DNA of 64,000 bases from CAKXIK01 sp050947015 (GCA_050947015.1 JBMNVT010000006.1:48226-112225), one strand, 5' to 3'. Shown: positions 43,926-53,364, counted from the stretch's first letter. A program made the numbers and translations. Notes: generated by a model not told the origin, from the sequence alone.

Positions 43926-45194
43926 ATGAAAAAAACATTTGTCACACTCGACAAACTGCGCGAAATTAACGCTCAGTTTCCCACGCCGTTTTATCTTTAT
44001 GATGAAGCGGGAATTCGTCGCACGGCACGCAGCCTGAACAAGGCATTTGCCTGGAACAAGGGTTTCCGGGAGTATTTTGCTGTGAAAGCAACGCCCAATC
44101 CAACAATCCTGCAGATTCTGAAGGAAGAAAACTGCGGCTGCGACTGCTCCTCGCTCACCGAGTTGATGATGAGCGATGCGGTGGGCATCAACGGCGAAAA
44201 CATCATGTTTTCCTCCAATGATACGCCTGCCGAGGATTTTCAGCTTGCCCGCAAGCTCGGCGCAATTATCAACCTTGACGACTTTACACATATTGATTTT
44301 CTTGAAAAGGTGACGGGCAGCATTCCGAAAACGATCTGCTGCCGTTACAACCCCGGCGGAGATTTTGCCATCAATAACGCTATTATGGACACTCCCGGCG
44401 ATGCCAAATATGGTTTCACCTACGACCAGCTGGTCGAGGGCTTTCGTATCCTGAAAAAAAAGGGAGCGGAATCCTTTGGTTTGCACGCTTTTCTGGCCAG
44501 CAATACCGTCGCAAACGAATATTATCCCAAGCTGGCGCGCATCCTGTTTGAAACCGCCGTCAAGCTGCACGAGCTGACCGGCGCGCGGATTGATTTTATT
44601 GACCTTTCCGGCGGAGTCGGCGTCGCTTACCGGCCGGAGCAGCAGGAAAACGATATTTTTGCCATCGGAGAGGGCGTTCGGGAAGCATTTGAGCAGGTTT
44701 TGGCGCCCGCCGGAATGGGGCATATCAAAATCTTTACCGAGCTTGGCCGCTGGATGCTCGCGCCGAACGGTGTTCTGGTTGCCAAAGCGATTCATGAAAA
44801 ACACATCTACAAGGAGTACATCGGTCTGGACGCCTGCGCGGCCAACCTGATGCGCCCTGCAATTTACGGCGCGTATCATCACATCACGGTGATGGGGAAG
44901 GAAAACGCCCCCTGCGACCACAAATACGATGTCACCGGCGGGCTTTGTGAAAACAACGATAAATTTGCTATTGACCGCAAACTCCCCAAAATTGATATCG
45001 GCGATCTTCTTGTTCTACACGACGCCGGCGCGCACGGTTTTTCGATGGGTTACAATTACAACGGCAAGCTGCGTTCTGCGGAAATTTTGCTCCAAAAGGA
45101 CGGCTCCTTCCGGATGATCCGCCGCGCGGAAACTCCCGCCGATTATTTTGCGACCTTTGATTTTACACATCTGTTTGACGGAATCCAGAAATAA
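43926..45194 (+). CDS. lysA: Diaminopimelate decarboxylase
   Basis: A 422-residue fold-type III PLP enzyme that makes L-lysine from meso-diaminopimelate. The PLP lysine is K54 in YFAVKATPNP. DLSGGVGVAYRP (phosphate-binding loop) and the C-terminal GGLCENNDKF and DAGAHGFSMGYNYN motifs are present, the latter contributing the active-site Cys and Tyr. AGAAAGGA precedes the ATG. Unlike the NhaC-type carrier, no lysine riboswitch is visible here, so synthesis and uptake appear to be controlled differently at these loci. Confidence 0.95.
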   Translation: MKKTFVTLDKLREINAQFPTPFYLYDEAGIRRTARSLNKAFAWNKGFREYFAVKATPNPTILQILKEENCGCDCSSLTELMMSDAVGINGENIMFSSNDTPAEDFQLARKLGAIINLDDFTHIDFLEKVTGSIPKTICCRYNPGGDFAINNAIMDTPGDAKYGFTYDQLVEGFRILKKKGAESFGLHAFLASNTVANEYYPKLARILFETAVKLHELTGARIDFIDLSGGVGVAYRPEQQENDIFAIGEGVREAFEQVLAPAGMGHIKIFTELGRWMLAPNGVLVAKAIHEKHIYKEYIGLDACAANLMRPAIYGAYHHITVMGKENAPCDHKYDVTGGLCENNDKFAIDRKLPKIDIGDLLVLHDAGAHGFSMGYNYNGKLRSAEILLQKDGSFRMIRRAETPADYFATFDFTHLFDGIQK

Positions 45195-45367
45195 GCAATT
45201 TTTGCAGGCGGTTTTGCAAATGCCGTGCTGGCGGCGACGGTCAGCGCAAAAAATGAAAACTGCGCAGAAGGCCGAAGCATAACACCGGCGCCCGCATCGC
45301 GGCTTTTTGCAATCTTTTAGCACCCCAGCCAGGCGTTTATGCTTGCTGCAGAAAGGAACGGTTGTCT

Positions 45368-46324
45368 ATGCCGATCAAAATTCCGGACAAATTGCCGGCG
45401 CAGGCAATTTTGGAAGCCGAAAACATTTTTATTATGTCGGAAGAGCGCGCGGTGACACAGGACATTCGGCCGCTGCGCATCCTTTTGCTCAACCTGATGC
45501 CCACCAAGGTGGAAACCGAAACGCAGCTGCTGCGAATTTTGGGCAATACGCCGCTGCAGGTGGAAATTCAGCTGCTGCAGACCGCAACGCATGTCGCAAA
45601 AAATATCTCCGCCGCGCACCTGACCTCATTTTATTACACGCTTGATCAGGTTAGGGATCAGAAATTTGACGGAATGATCGTCACTGGCGCTCCGGTGGAA
45701 CTGATGGAATTTGAAGAAGTTGATTACTGGGACGAGCTTTGCGAAATTTTTGAATGGTCGCGCACCAACGTTTACTCCTCTCTTTTTATTTGTTGGGGCG
45801 CTCAGGCAGCCCTGCACTATTTTTATGGCATTCAAAAGCACCTGCTGCCCGAAAAACTGGTCGGCGTTTTTCCGCATCACACAGCCAACGTTTACCACCC
45901 TCTTATGCGCGGGCTGGATGATATTTTTCTGATGCCGCATTCCCGTCACACAACCGTTCTGCGGGAAGATATTGACAACACAGAAAGCCTTGTGATTCTT
46001 GCCAATTCACGTCTTGCCGGTGTCAGCGTTATCGCCAGCAAAAGCGGCCGGCGTTTCTTTCTTTCCGGCCATCCGGAATATGACCGCATGACGCTGGCAA
46101 ACGAATATTACCGCGACGTCAACAAGGGGCTTAACCCAAAAGTGCCATATCACTATTTTCCCGAAAACAACCCGGCGCTTTCCCCGGAACTGAGCTGGCG
46201 CAGCACCGCTACCATCCTGTTCGCAAACTGGCTTAATTACTACGTTTATCAGCAAACACCGTATGACCTGCACGATCTGGAACAACGCACTTTGCAGGAG
46301 GGACGTTTCCCGCTGCATAAATAA
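45368..46324 (+). CDS. metA: Homoserine O-acetyltransferase (MetA family)
   Basis: A 318-residue MetA-type homoserine transacylase, the first step to methionine. The catalytic Cys is in FICWGAQAAL (about 141) and the catalytic His in SGHPEYDRM (about 234). In the VTGAPVE segment the position that fixes acyl-CoA choice is Glu; in characterised MetA proteins Glu there goes with acetyl-CoA and Gly with succinyl-CoA, so acetylation is predicted. The ATG at 45368 gives the usual MPIKIP start; a TTG two codons upstream is less likely. No SAM riboswitch was seen in the 173-base gap after lysA. Confidence 0.94.
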   Translation: MPIKIPDKLPAQAILEAENIFIMSEERAVTQDIRPLRILLLNLMPTKVETETQLLRILGNTPLQVEIQLLQTATHVAKNISAAHLTSFYYTLDQVRDQKFDGMIVTGAPVELMEFEEVDYWDELCEIFEWSRTNVYSSLFICWGAQAALHYFYGIQKHLLPEKLVGVFPHHTANVYHPLMRGLDDIFLMPHSRHTTVLREDIDNTESLVILANSRLAGVSVIASKSGRRFFLSGHPEYDRMTLANEYYRDVNKGLNPKVPYHYFPENNPALSPELSWRSTATILFANWLNYYVYQQTPYDLHDLEQRTLQEGRFPLHK

Positions 46325-46340
46325 CGCCGCAAAACATGCA

Positions 46341-46375
46341 AAACGCCGTCCGATTTGGAATCGGGCGGCGTTTTT
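46341..46375 (+). terminator. Terminator after metA
   Basis: AAACGCCGTCCGA (46341-46353) pairs with TCGGGCGGCGTTT (46361-46373) with one wobble and T5. Confidence 0.85.
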
Positions 46376-46413
46376 ATACATTTTGTAATGTTTTTTGCAG
46401 ATTTTTCGGGTAA

Positions 46414-47565
46414 TCAGTCTGATTCCGCAGGAACATAATAGGCAAGCAACAAATCAACAAAGCGACCGTAACTTTTTACCCCGTCCACCTGACCATTTGC
46501 CTGCAGGTAAGAATGATTCACCTGCGTGCTGACCTCGGCAACCGGCGTTTCGAATTCCTTCCAATATGTACTGTCTGCCTGCAGATCAGTTTTGCAGATT
46601 TCCGGCAGCTTTGCGGTAATCTGTTGGTAAGCATCCTGTTCACCTGCTGCCCAGAGCGCATTGCTGGCGTAAACGTAGGCAAGCATTTCCCCACTGTATG
46701 CAAACAATGCATTGCCCGATTTGACGCAGGCAAGGTACCCCACAAAATTTGCCTCGTCCTCGCGCATAAAACCGCGCAGGTGAGAAAGTTCGTGGCAAAC
46801 CGTAACCGGAATCGTGTACGCAACCGTATCGCGGTTGTAATTTGCCTCAATGGTAAACGGAGAGTAAACCCCCGTAATATTCAAATAAGACATGCCGCGC
46901 GACGCTGCAACGGGCTTGGGCTGCGGGTAATATCCGCGCAAAACGGAATATTCTTCTCCCAACCCGTTCATGGCGGCAACGGCGTCCTGCCGCAGATTTT
47001 CATCGGCGGCGCTTAATCCGTTCTCCCCTGTTGCAATCTGCGGCGCAAGCTCGTTGAGGCGCTCCGTCAACAGGCCGCAAAGTTGTACGAGACGCGCCGT
47101 ATCGGATTTTTTTACTGTCAGACCGCTGAAAGCAGAAAATTCTGTGCGATAATAATTGACACCGCAATTCGCCATAAAAACCGCCGCCAAACAAAGGACA
47201 AGAGCCAACACACGGGAAAACGCTCCAAACAGAATTCTGCCGCGACGGCCCCGACCGCGAATGAATCTCACAACCAGCCGCACCAGCAGCCCAAACAATA
47301 GCAGGATCAGCAAACCGCCGCCGAATTCCAGCACCGAAAAGGGAAAAAGACCGAAAAACCATCCGATGGTGCTGACCAGAAACGGATAAACCGTTACGGA
47401 ATACCATTCGGCAAAGCCTCTCCAGCACCGCGACGCAATCGCAAGAAAGACTGTAAGCAGCAGCGCGCAGGCTGCAAGGAGCAACGCCGCCCTATGTTCG
47501 GCGAAGAACGAGCGTTCCTTATGATTCCTGAACCGGAAATTTTGCGAATCCCGCATCACTTTCAT
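46414..47565 (-). CDS. DUF3810 membrane protein with HExxH motif
   Basis: A 383-residue protein with TM helices at about 25-47, 57-85 and 110-132 and a C-terminal domain of about 240 residues. VCHELSHLRGFMREDEANF holds HELSH with a downstream Glu, as in gluzincin-type metallopeptidases, and fits DUF3810. The substrate and cellular role are unknown; a membrane-bound peptidase is inferred. GGGAG lies eight bases before the ATG at 47565. It ends convergent with metA and follows the PlsC-fusion gene by 42 bases on the same strand. Confidence 0.78.
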   Translation of the reverse strand: MKVMRDSQNFRFRNHKERSFFAEHRAALLLAACALLLTVFLAIASRCWRGFAEWYSVTVYPFLVSTIGWFFGLFPFSVLEFGGGLLILLLFGLLVRLVVRFIRGRGRRGRILFGAFSRVLALVLCLAAVFMANCGVNYYRTEFSAFSGLTVKKSDTARLVQLCGLLTERLNELAPQIATGENGLSAADENLRQDAVAAMNGLGEEYSVLRGYYPQPKPVAASRGMSYLNITGVYSPFTIEANYNRDTVAYTIPVTVCHELSHLRGFMREDEANFVGYLACVKSGNALFAYSGEMLAYVYASNALWAAGEQDAYQQITAKLPEICKTDLQADSTYWKEFETPVAEVSTQVNHSYLQANGQVDGVKSYGRFVDLLLAYYVPAESD

Positions 47566-47607
47566 CAAAATCACTCCCGCAAAAAATTTCAGTTCTGCAA
47601 AACGGGC

Positions 47608-49608
47608 TTATCGTTCTTTTTTTGCAAGTTCGGCCATAGAGCACATGGTATCGTGCAGATAATTGACGATACGTTTTTTCTCCTCCGGTTTCGGGTTGGA
47701 GGGATTAAAGGTAACACCTTTTGCGGCACGGATCTTCTTGTTCTTTTTATCCGCAAAAAGCGGATAAAAGGTGATACATTGTCCCGTTTTCTCGTAAACC
47801 GAAGCGGCAATGTTGGAAAATCCCGAGAAGAACGCCGAAACCTCTCCGATTTTATAGGCGCCGGTTTCCCCTGCTGCAGACGTATTTTCCGGAAACAGGA
47901 GGATATTGTCTCCGCATTGAATCGCATCCACCGTATCACGGATGGTGCGGATGACATCGCGCGAATTGCCGCGGTACACTGTTACGTGATCGATGCTGTT
48001 CATTGCCCAGCAAACCGGCCGCGCCAACACATGACAAAGCCAATGCCGCACCTTTGGCGAAAAAATTTTGAAAATCTTATCAATCGCACCCGAAAGGTTT
48101 TTTTCCGTCAGCTGTAGATCGACCATGTTGTTGATGATCCAGGTGCGCACCGGATACGGCAGATGCAACTGAGTAATAATCGGTCCGTAAATTTCCAAGT
48201 GGTTGCAAACAAAAACCTTCGGCGTTTCAGACGCTTCGTCAATATTGTCCGCTCCAAGAAAGCGCGACGGAAAAAACGGACGAAACAGCGTTTTTACAAC
48301 CCAAAAGCCTGCGCTTTTGGTATACGGCGCAACAAATGTCTTTTGCACGCGTTCCACCAGAAGTTGGTTTTCGGCGGGAGAACTCAGCGCAAACCGATGA
48401 CGAATTTTTTCACAGCCCGCGCGATCTACCGGCTGCCGTGTGGCCAGCAGCCAACTGCGCACCAGAAACACAGCGCCGATGGCAAGCGAAAACAGCGCCA
48501 GCGCCGGAGTGACAATTTTACTGCTGCGCGGCAAAAAACAAACCGCCACCGCCAGTACAGCCAGCAGCATCAGCCCGGCCGGCAGCAACGCGCCCTGAAC
48601 CGCAGCGCTGAGGTAATCCTCGGTTTCCGTTTCATCCGGTGAAGCCGAACAGTCGGTCAACAACAGCGCAAACGGCTCCCGCATGGCGAGCAGCCCGCAA
48701 AGAATCCATGCGCACCCCAACCCAAACAACGGCAGCACAAAAAACGCCGGAACGGGAGAGCTTTTCCAAACAAGGCAAAGCAAAACCGCAGCAAGCCAAC
48801 AGGCAATTCCGCGCCGCTGCAGCACGGCATATTCCGTTTTTGTATGAGCAATCCACGTGGCGGCAAGCGCGCCGGTCAGAGCCGCCACCACCAGCAAAAA
48901 CACTGTCAACGGCGTGCCCACCCGAAGCGATACCTGCGCAGTGAAAGCAATGCCGCAAAAAACAGCGGCCATCACATCGGTTGACACGGTTTGCAGCCAA
49001 AGTGCAAATGAAGCGGGAAGCTGTTCTTCAGCCGCCAGAGGGTGCTCTTCCGACGAGGGAAGATTCCGGCATCCAACCAGTGCGGCGCCGCACAGCACAT
49101 ATGCGGCAAAACACCACCCGGCGTCCTTCCGCTGGGAAATTCCCTCTGTCAGCAGAAACATCACCGTATCCAGCGCAACATGGAGCACTGCCAACAACAC
49201 GGCGCGTGTTTTTCGGGAAAGACTCGCCGCACGCTCCGTCAACTGCAGACTGAACAACTGCACCGCCACCAGCAGTGTCAACAGAACAAGACGCAGCGCT
49301 TCCGCCGAAGCGATTGCGCAAAGTGCCAGCGCCCCTGCACCAAAAAGCAAAATCAGCGTCAGAGAAAGTATCTTCGCACCGGAACGCTGCGCAAAAAAGC
49401 TTTCGAAGGCGCGGTTGCAAAACAAACGGTTCCAAAGAATTCCCAGCGCGCACGCGCCGAACAACAGCGCTCCCAAAGCCCATGTGCTTTCGGTCAAAGC
49501 TGAGACGCGCAGCAGGATAATAAAATCAATCAGCGCCGCCGCTCCCCAAACCCCATGCCCCAGCCGCACGGCATAGTCTCTCGAACGGGTTTCACTGTCA
49601 CTACGCAT
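47608..49608 (-). CDS. Fusion of multi-TM domain with PlsC-type acyltransferase
   Basis: A 666-residue protein. Residues about 15-400 contain 11-12 hydrophobic segments resembling an MFS carrier. Residues about 430-640 form a lysophospholipid-acyltransferase domain with VCNHLEIYGPI (469-475) as motif I and LLFPENTSA (about 571-579) as motif III. In motif I the canonical H-x4-D is H470-LEIY-G475, so the Asp is missing. The architecture recalls lysophospholipid flippase LplT joined to acyltransferase Aas. A role in remodelling or scavenging membrane lipids is inferred. AAGGAAGG precedes the ATG. Confidence 0.8.
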   Translation of the reverse strand: MRSDSETRSRDYAVRLGHGVWGAAALIDFIILLRVSALTESTWALGALLFGACALGILWNRLFCNRAFESFFAQRSGAKILSLTLILLFGAGALALCAIASAEALRLVLLTLLVAVQLFSLQLTERAASLSRKTRAVLLAVLHVALDTVMFLLTEGISQRKDAGWCFAAYVLCGAALVGCRNLPSSEEHPLAAEEQLPASFALWLQTVSTDVMAAVFCGIAFTAQVSLRVGTPLTVFLLVVAALTGALAATWIAHTKTEYAVLQRRGIACWLAAVLLCLVWKSSPVPAFFVLPLFGLGCAWILCGLLAMREPFALLLTDCSASPDETETEDYLSAAVQGALLPAGLMLLAVLAVAVCFLPRSSKIVTPALALFSLAIGAVFLVRSWLLATRQPVDRAGCEKIRHRFALSSPAENQLLVERVQKTFVAPYTKSAGFWVVKTLFRPFFPSRFLGADNIDEASETPKVFVCNHLEIYGPIITQLHLPYPVRTWIINNMVDLQLTEKNLSGAIDKIFKIFSPKVRHWLCHVLARPVCWAMNSIDHVTVYRGNSRDVIRTIRDTVDAIQCGDNILLFPENTSAAGETGAYKIGEVSAFFSGFSNIAASVYEKTGQCITFYPLFADKKNKKIRAAKGVTFNPSNPKPEEKKRIVNYLHDTMCSMAELAKKER

Positions 49609-49688
49609 TTTATTCCTTCCTTTCCTTAAAAAATATCGGACACCGTAAAACGATCCGGATTTTTAATCTTGCAATGAATGGAGTTATT

Positions 49689-51098
49689 TTATTCAGACGC
49701 CGGGCGGCGTCGCAAAATGGTTCTGGCTGCAGAAAGCAGTGGTTTCAGATTCAGCGCAAACAGCACGATAAACATTACTGGCACCCACAGCTGCCACAGA
49801 TTCACCTCTGCAATCATCATATAACACTGAACGCCGGAAACAGCCAGATTCAGCCCCATGCGAACCGGCTGAAATCCAATTTTGATATATTTGCGCGACG
49901 TGATGGCCCGCATGATAAAGACCACCAAATAGCTGACAAAGGTGGCCAGCGCCGCACCGTTAACCCCCATCGGGGGAATCAGCAGAACGTTCAGCACCAC
50001 ATTAATCACCGCGCCGGACATAACAGTCAACAGGGAAAGCACGCTTTTTCGTTCCACCATATAAACGCTGTTAAGAAAATTGGCAAAGCAGGAAAACGAC
50101 GTTGCGACTACAAGAATGGGAATATACCTCCAGGAATCGTAAAAAGAGGGCCCAACCAGCACTTTTGTAATCAGCTTGCTGCAAACAATCAACGCGCTGC
50201 TTGTCAGAAACAACAGGGACGAAAGTGCGGAAAAAACTTTTGTAAAAAACTGATCGCGATTTGCAGAATCCTTTTCCATTACGGCAGACATCTGCCATGC
50301 TTCCGTAAACACAGAAGAAACGAGCGAAACGATAGTGGGAACCTTGTAAGCGGCGGCATAGATTCCCGCATCTGCACTGCTGATCATCCAAGTGACCGCA
50401 TACCGGTCCGAAACGTTAATAATCCACCAGAACAGCGCCGTTGGAATCATCGGTACCGAAAAACGAATCATGGTGCGAAACACTTCACGATCCATTTTAG
50501 AGAAGCGGACATACCAATGCAGGTCGGCCATCAAAAACAAGAAGATCGCCGAAATAAAATCGGACACCACCGTCGCCAGAATATAGCCGGTAACGCCCAT
50601 CCGAAACACCACAAGAAACAGGACATTAAAAATAATTGTCAGCACAGTGCTCTGCACGCCGTCGTAGGAAAACAGCTTGACATATCCCAGAGAACGCACG
50701 AACTGCGAGCACAGCGAACGCAGTGCCGACATGATGACAAACAAAACAAGCAAAACGATGTGCTCGGAAATATCCGGCACGAGCAGAATCAGAGGCGAAA
50801 GCAGCAAAAAAATTGCAAAACCGCAGCCGGAGGTCATCAGCGCTGTGGAAAAAACAGAGGTTTTGTCGTAACTTTTATCCAGACCGAAGCGAATCAGCGC
50901 ACTGGCCATACCGACGGAAACCAGCGGCATCAACAGGTTGCCGGTCTGCTGAATCAGGTCGCTGGCGTTGAATTCCGCCGTGGTGAGAACACGCGTATAA
51001 AGCGGCACCAGCAGAAACGTCAGCAGCTTTGCACTGAAGGTACCGATCCCGAAGGTGATGGTATTGGAAAGTAATTTTTTATATTTGTTTACTGCCAT
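49689..51098 (-). CDS. Polysaccharide biosynthesis flippase (Wzx/MurJ-like, MOP superfamily)
   Basis: A 469-residue protein with about 14 TM helices. It starts MAVNKYKKLLSNTITFGIGT, followed by FLLVPLYTRVLTTAEF, the typical opening of the RfbX/Wzx polysaccharide transporter family. It probably flips an undecaprenyl-linked oligosaccharide. The ATG at 51098 is preferred; AAGGAA lies about ten bases upstream. The neighbouring DUF368 protein handles the released undecaprenyl phosphate, which suits this role. No glycosyltransferase cluster is adjacent, so the glycan is unknown. Confidence 0.9.
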   Translation of the reverse strand: MAVNKYKKLLSNTITFGIGTFSAKLLTFLLVPLYTRVLTTAEFNASDLIQQTGNLLMPLVSVGMASALIRFGLDKSYDKTSVFSTALMTSGCGFAIFLLLSPLILLVPDISEHIVLLVLFVIMSALRSLCSQFVRSLGYVKLFSYDGVQSTVLTIIFNVLFLVVFRMGVTGYILATVVSDFISAIFLFLMADLHWYVRFSKMDREVFRTMIRFSVPMIPTALFWWIINVSDRYAVTWMISSADAGIYAAAYKVPTIVSLVSSVFTEAWQMSAVMEKDSANRDQFFTKVFSALSSLLFLTSSALIVCSKLITKVLVGPSFYDSWRYIPILVVATSFSCFANFLNSVYMVERKSVLSLLTVMSGAVINVVLNVLLIPPMGVNGAALATFVSYLVVFIMRAITSRKYIKIGFQPVRMGLNLAVSGVQCYMMIAEVNLWQLWVPVMFIVLFALNLKPLLSAARTILRRRPASE

Positions 51099-51132
51099 CC
51101 GCAACAGGTTCCTTTCTTAAAATCCAATCTGG

Positions 51133-52020
51133 TCAATCCTTTGCTGTCCGCGAGAAAAGGTAAGCAGCGGCCGCCCCCGCAATCAACAGCAAAATGGCGA
51201 TGATTCCCTCTGCGTTAAAAATGAATGAATGAGGAATCAGCGCGGCAAAGCTGCCGAGAATCAGCCCAAGAATGGCAGAATAGGCCATCTGCGGATACCG
51301 CTTGATAATAAAATCAATCAGGCGGGAACCGAAAACAAGCCCAAGCAGAATGCCGGCGAGCGCAGGTAAAAGGACAAGTATGCTCTGCATCAGCGCGGCA
51401 AAGCTGCCGGTGCCACCCAGCCATGCCAGCAGGCCGGACATGATATTGCTGATGGAACCGATTACCGTGTAATACGTTCCGAAAATAACCATAATTAAGG
51501 AACCGCTGATACCCGGTAGAATCATTGCAATGCTGGCAAGCGCCCCGACAAAAAACAGGCGAACTGCAAGCGGAAAGGTCAGCACCGTTTCGGCCGAGGC
51601 AGAAAACGCGCTCTCGTTCACAAAGGCAAGCGCCAGCATGATGCCAAGCCCAATCAGAAACGCGGCCGCACTCCCGACCGTCACCCGTTTCCCACCGCGT
51701 ACTGCCCTGTGGAAAATCATTGGCACACTGCCGAGAATCAGCCCGATAAACGCAAAATTTGTCGCAACAGGATAATGCTGCAAAAGCCATTTGATTGCAC
51801 TGCTGAAGGCTGCAATTCCAACGACTGCGCCAAGGCCGAACGTGATGAGAAAAGCCAGATTTTTCTTAAACCTTTTCAGCCCAAGCGCTTCCATCATCTG
51901 ATCGAAAACATTGAGCACCACCGCCATGGTTCCTCCGCTGACGCCAGGAATCACATTGGCAACACCGACAACCGCCCCGCTGAACACATTTTTGACCACC
52001 TGCGCCGGAGTTATCTTCAT
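51133..52020 (-). CDS. DUF368 protein, PopT-type undecaprenyl phosphate translocase
   Basis: A 295-residue protein with about eight TM helices. The DUF368 hallmarks are the paired re-entrant motifs GVANVIPGVSGGTMAVVLNV and SIAMILPGISGSLIMVIFG. DUF368 proteins (PopT) have been shown in other bacteria to return undecaprenyl phosphate to the inner leaflet. The ATG at 52020 begins MKITPAQVV; AAAGGA lies about 11 bases upstream, a rather long spacing. It is followed after 34 bases by the flippase gene, so lipid-carrier recycling and glycan flipping look co-transcribed. Confidence 0.9.
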   Translation of the reverse strand: MKITPAQVVKNVFSGAVVGVANVIPGVSGGTMAVVLNVFDQMMEALGLKRFKKNLAFLITFGLGAVVGIAAFSSAIKWLLQHYPVATNFAFIGLILGSVPMIFHRAVRGGKRVTVGSAAAFLIGLGIMLALAFVNESAFSASAETVLTFPLAVRLFFVGALASIAMILPGISGSLIMVIFGTYYTVIGSISNIMSGLLAWLGGTGSFAALMQSILVLLPALAGILLGLVFGSRLIDFIIKRYPQMAYSAILGLILGSFAALIPHSFIFNAEGIIAILLLIAGAAAAYLFSRTAKD

Positions 52021-52287
52021 CTTAAGAACAATCCTTTCCTTTGCCGCAAAGCGCTGTTTGCGCCCGGCTTGCTCAATCAATTGGAAAAATGTACAGAACT
52101 ATGATTATTTTACTCCTTTTTTGCCGATTCGCATAGTCTGAAACGCACAAAAAAACAAAAACTTTTTGTGAACGAATAAAAATGAAAGAAAAACGGCATT
52201 TTCCTGCACGCAATCCTTCTCGCCGGATCTCCGGCCAAAAGCACACGCACCGCAAAACGCCGCCTAGTTTTTGTTTAACAGCCCAAC

Positions 52288-53313
52288 TCAATCCGCCGGA
52301 ACTGCGGGAGGGGCCTCTTCCTTTTTGAGAAGAATAATCACCTGTGTACCGCGGCCTTCTGCCGAGCGAACCTCCAGTCCGTGGCCAAGTAGTTCAAGAT
52401 AAGAGCGCACGGTAAAAAGCCCCATTCCGGGGCTTCCCGGCTGTTCTCGTTTGCCAATATAGCCACGTTCAAAAATTTTGGGTAGTTCCTCGGCCGGGAT
52501 TCCGCATCCTACATCCTCTACCGAAAGGCGGATAGTATCGCCGGCGTCACGGCAGGAGATTCCGATTACGCCGTTCTCCGCAGTATAACGCACGGCATTG
52601 TCCAACAGCTGGTCGAGCACCACCGCAAGCACGGTAGCGTCTGTTACACTGTAAAGGTGGGCAACCGAACGGCGCAGCCCGATCCTTTTGGTGTTGAACA
52701 AAGCCGCGTTGCGCACCACCGCATCGCTGACCACACGAAACAAGTCGGTCTTTTTTCGGTTGCAGGCAATGTTACCCTCGGCACAGTCAAAATACTGCAG
52801 CAGCTGCTCCGCCAGGCTGCCCGCGGCAATACAGTCACGGCTCAGACGGGTTGCCGCAGCCTCATCGCCCGGGCGAAGCTGCTGCGCCGTGCTTTCAATA
52901 TCGGCGCGCAGCTTTTGCAGCTTGTGCACCCACTGCACCACAAAGCCGCGGTCGGCGCGTTCCTCGGCGAGAACACGGCTGCGAACGGCTTCTCCTGCAC
53001 GTTCAAGCACATCCAGCCATTCCTCAGGCGTCTGCGGTTCTTCCACAGGCAAAGCCGGATTTCCGTACTGTGCAAGCGGCTCATAAATGGCCCGGCAGCG
53101 CGCTCCCAAAGCTTCTTCTCGCTTTTTTTCACGCCGGACATACAAGAACAGCACCACAATCGTGGCCAACACCGCAAGAAACGAACACCCGCCGGCCAGA
53201 ACCGCAGAGCGGGTCGTAATCCCCTCCGCTGCAGGAATCGCCCATGGAGCCGCCGCCAACAGCAAACCGGCGAGAATGGTCGGAAGATTTTTTCTGACCT
53301 GTTTTTTTTTCAT
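52288..53313 (-). CDS. Orphan sensor histidine kinase with atypical H-box
   Basis: A 341-residue membrane kinase of the short two-TM type (TM about 11-29 and 38-58; almost no external loop). The presumed phospho-acceptor is H130 in VVQWVHKLQKL; the usual acidic residue after His and the following Pro are absent. The ATPase domain looks intact: N-box LDQLLDNAVRYT, G1 DVGCGIP, F-box KIFERGY and G2 GMGLFTV. This resembles the intramembrane-sensing BceS/GraS group that answers to cell-envelope antibiotics. No response regulator or ABC transporter is adjacent. AAAGGAAAG precedes the ATG. Confidence 0.82.
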   Translation of the reverse strand: MKKKQVRKNLPTILAGLLLAAAPWAIPAAEGITTRSAVLAGGCSFLAVLATIVVLFLYVRREKKREEALGARCRAIYEPLAQYGNPALPVEEPQTPEEWLDVLERAGEAVRSRVLAEERADRGFVVQWVHKLQKLRADIESTAQQLRPGDEAAATRLSRDCIAAGSLAEQLLQYFDCAEGNIACNRKKTDLFRVVSDAVVRNAALFNTKRIGLRRSVAHLYSVTDATVLAVVLDQLLDNAVRYTAENGVIGISCRDAGDTIRLSVEDVGCGIPAEELPKIFERGYIGKREQPGSPGMGLFTVRSYLELLGHGLEVRSAEGRGTQVIILLKKEEAPPAVPAD

Positions 53314-53364
53314 AGCAGATTCTTTCCTTTCCCCCGGCAGCTGCCTAAAACGACTCGGCCGTAG

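Noticed and set aside
45194..45368. Searched for a SAM riboswitch before metA
   Set aside because: The conserved SAM-I core and a terminator hairpin are not present in the 173-base gap.
49674..51074. 466-codon plus-strand frame across the flippase gene
   Set aside because: The product is rich in His, Asn, Gln and Arg, typical of reverse-complemented membrane-protein codons.
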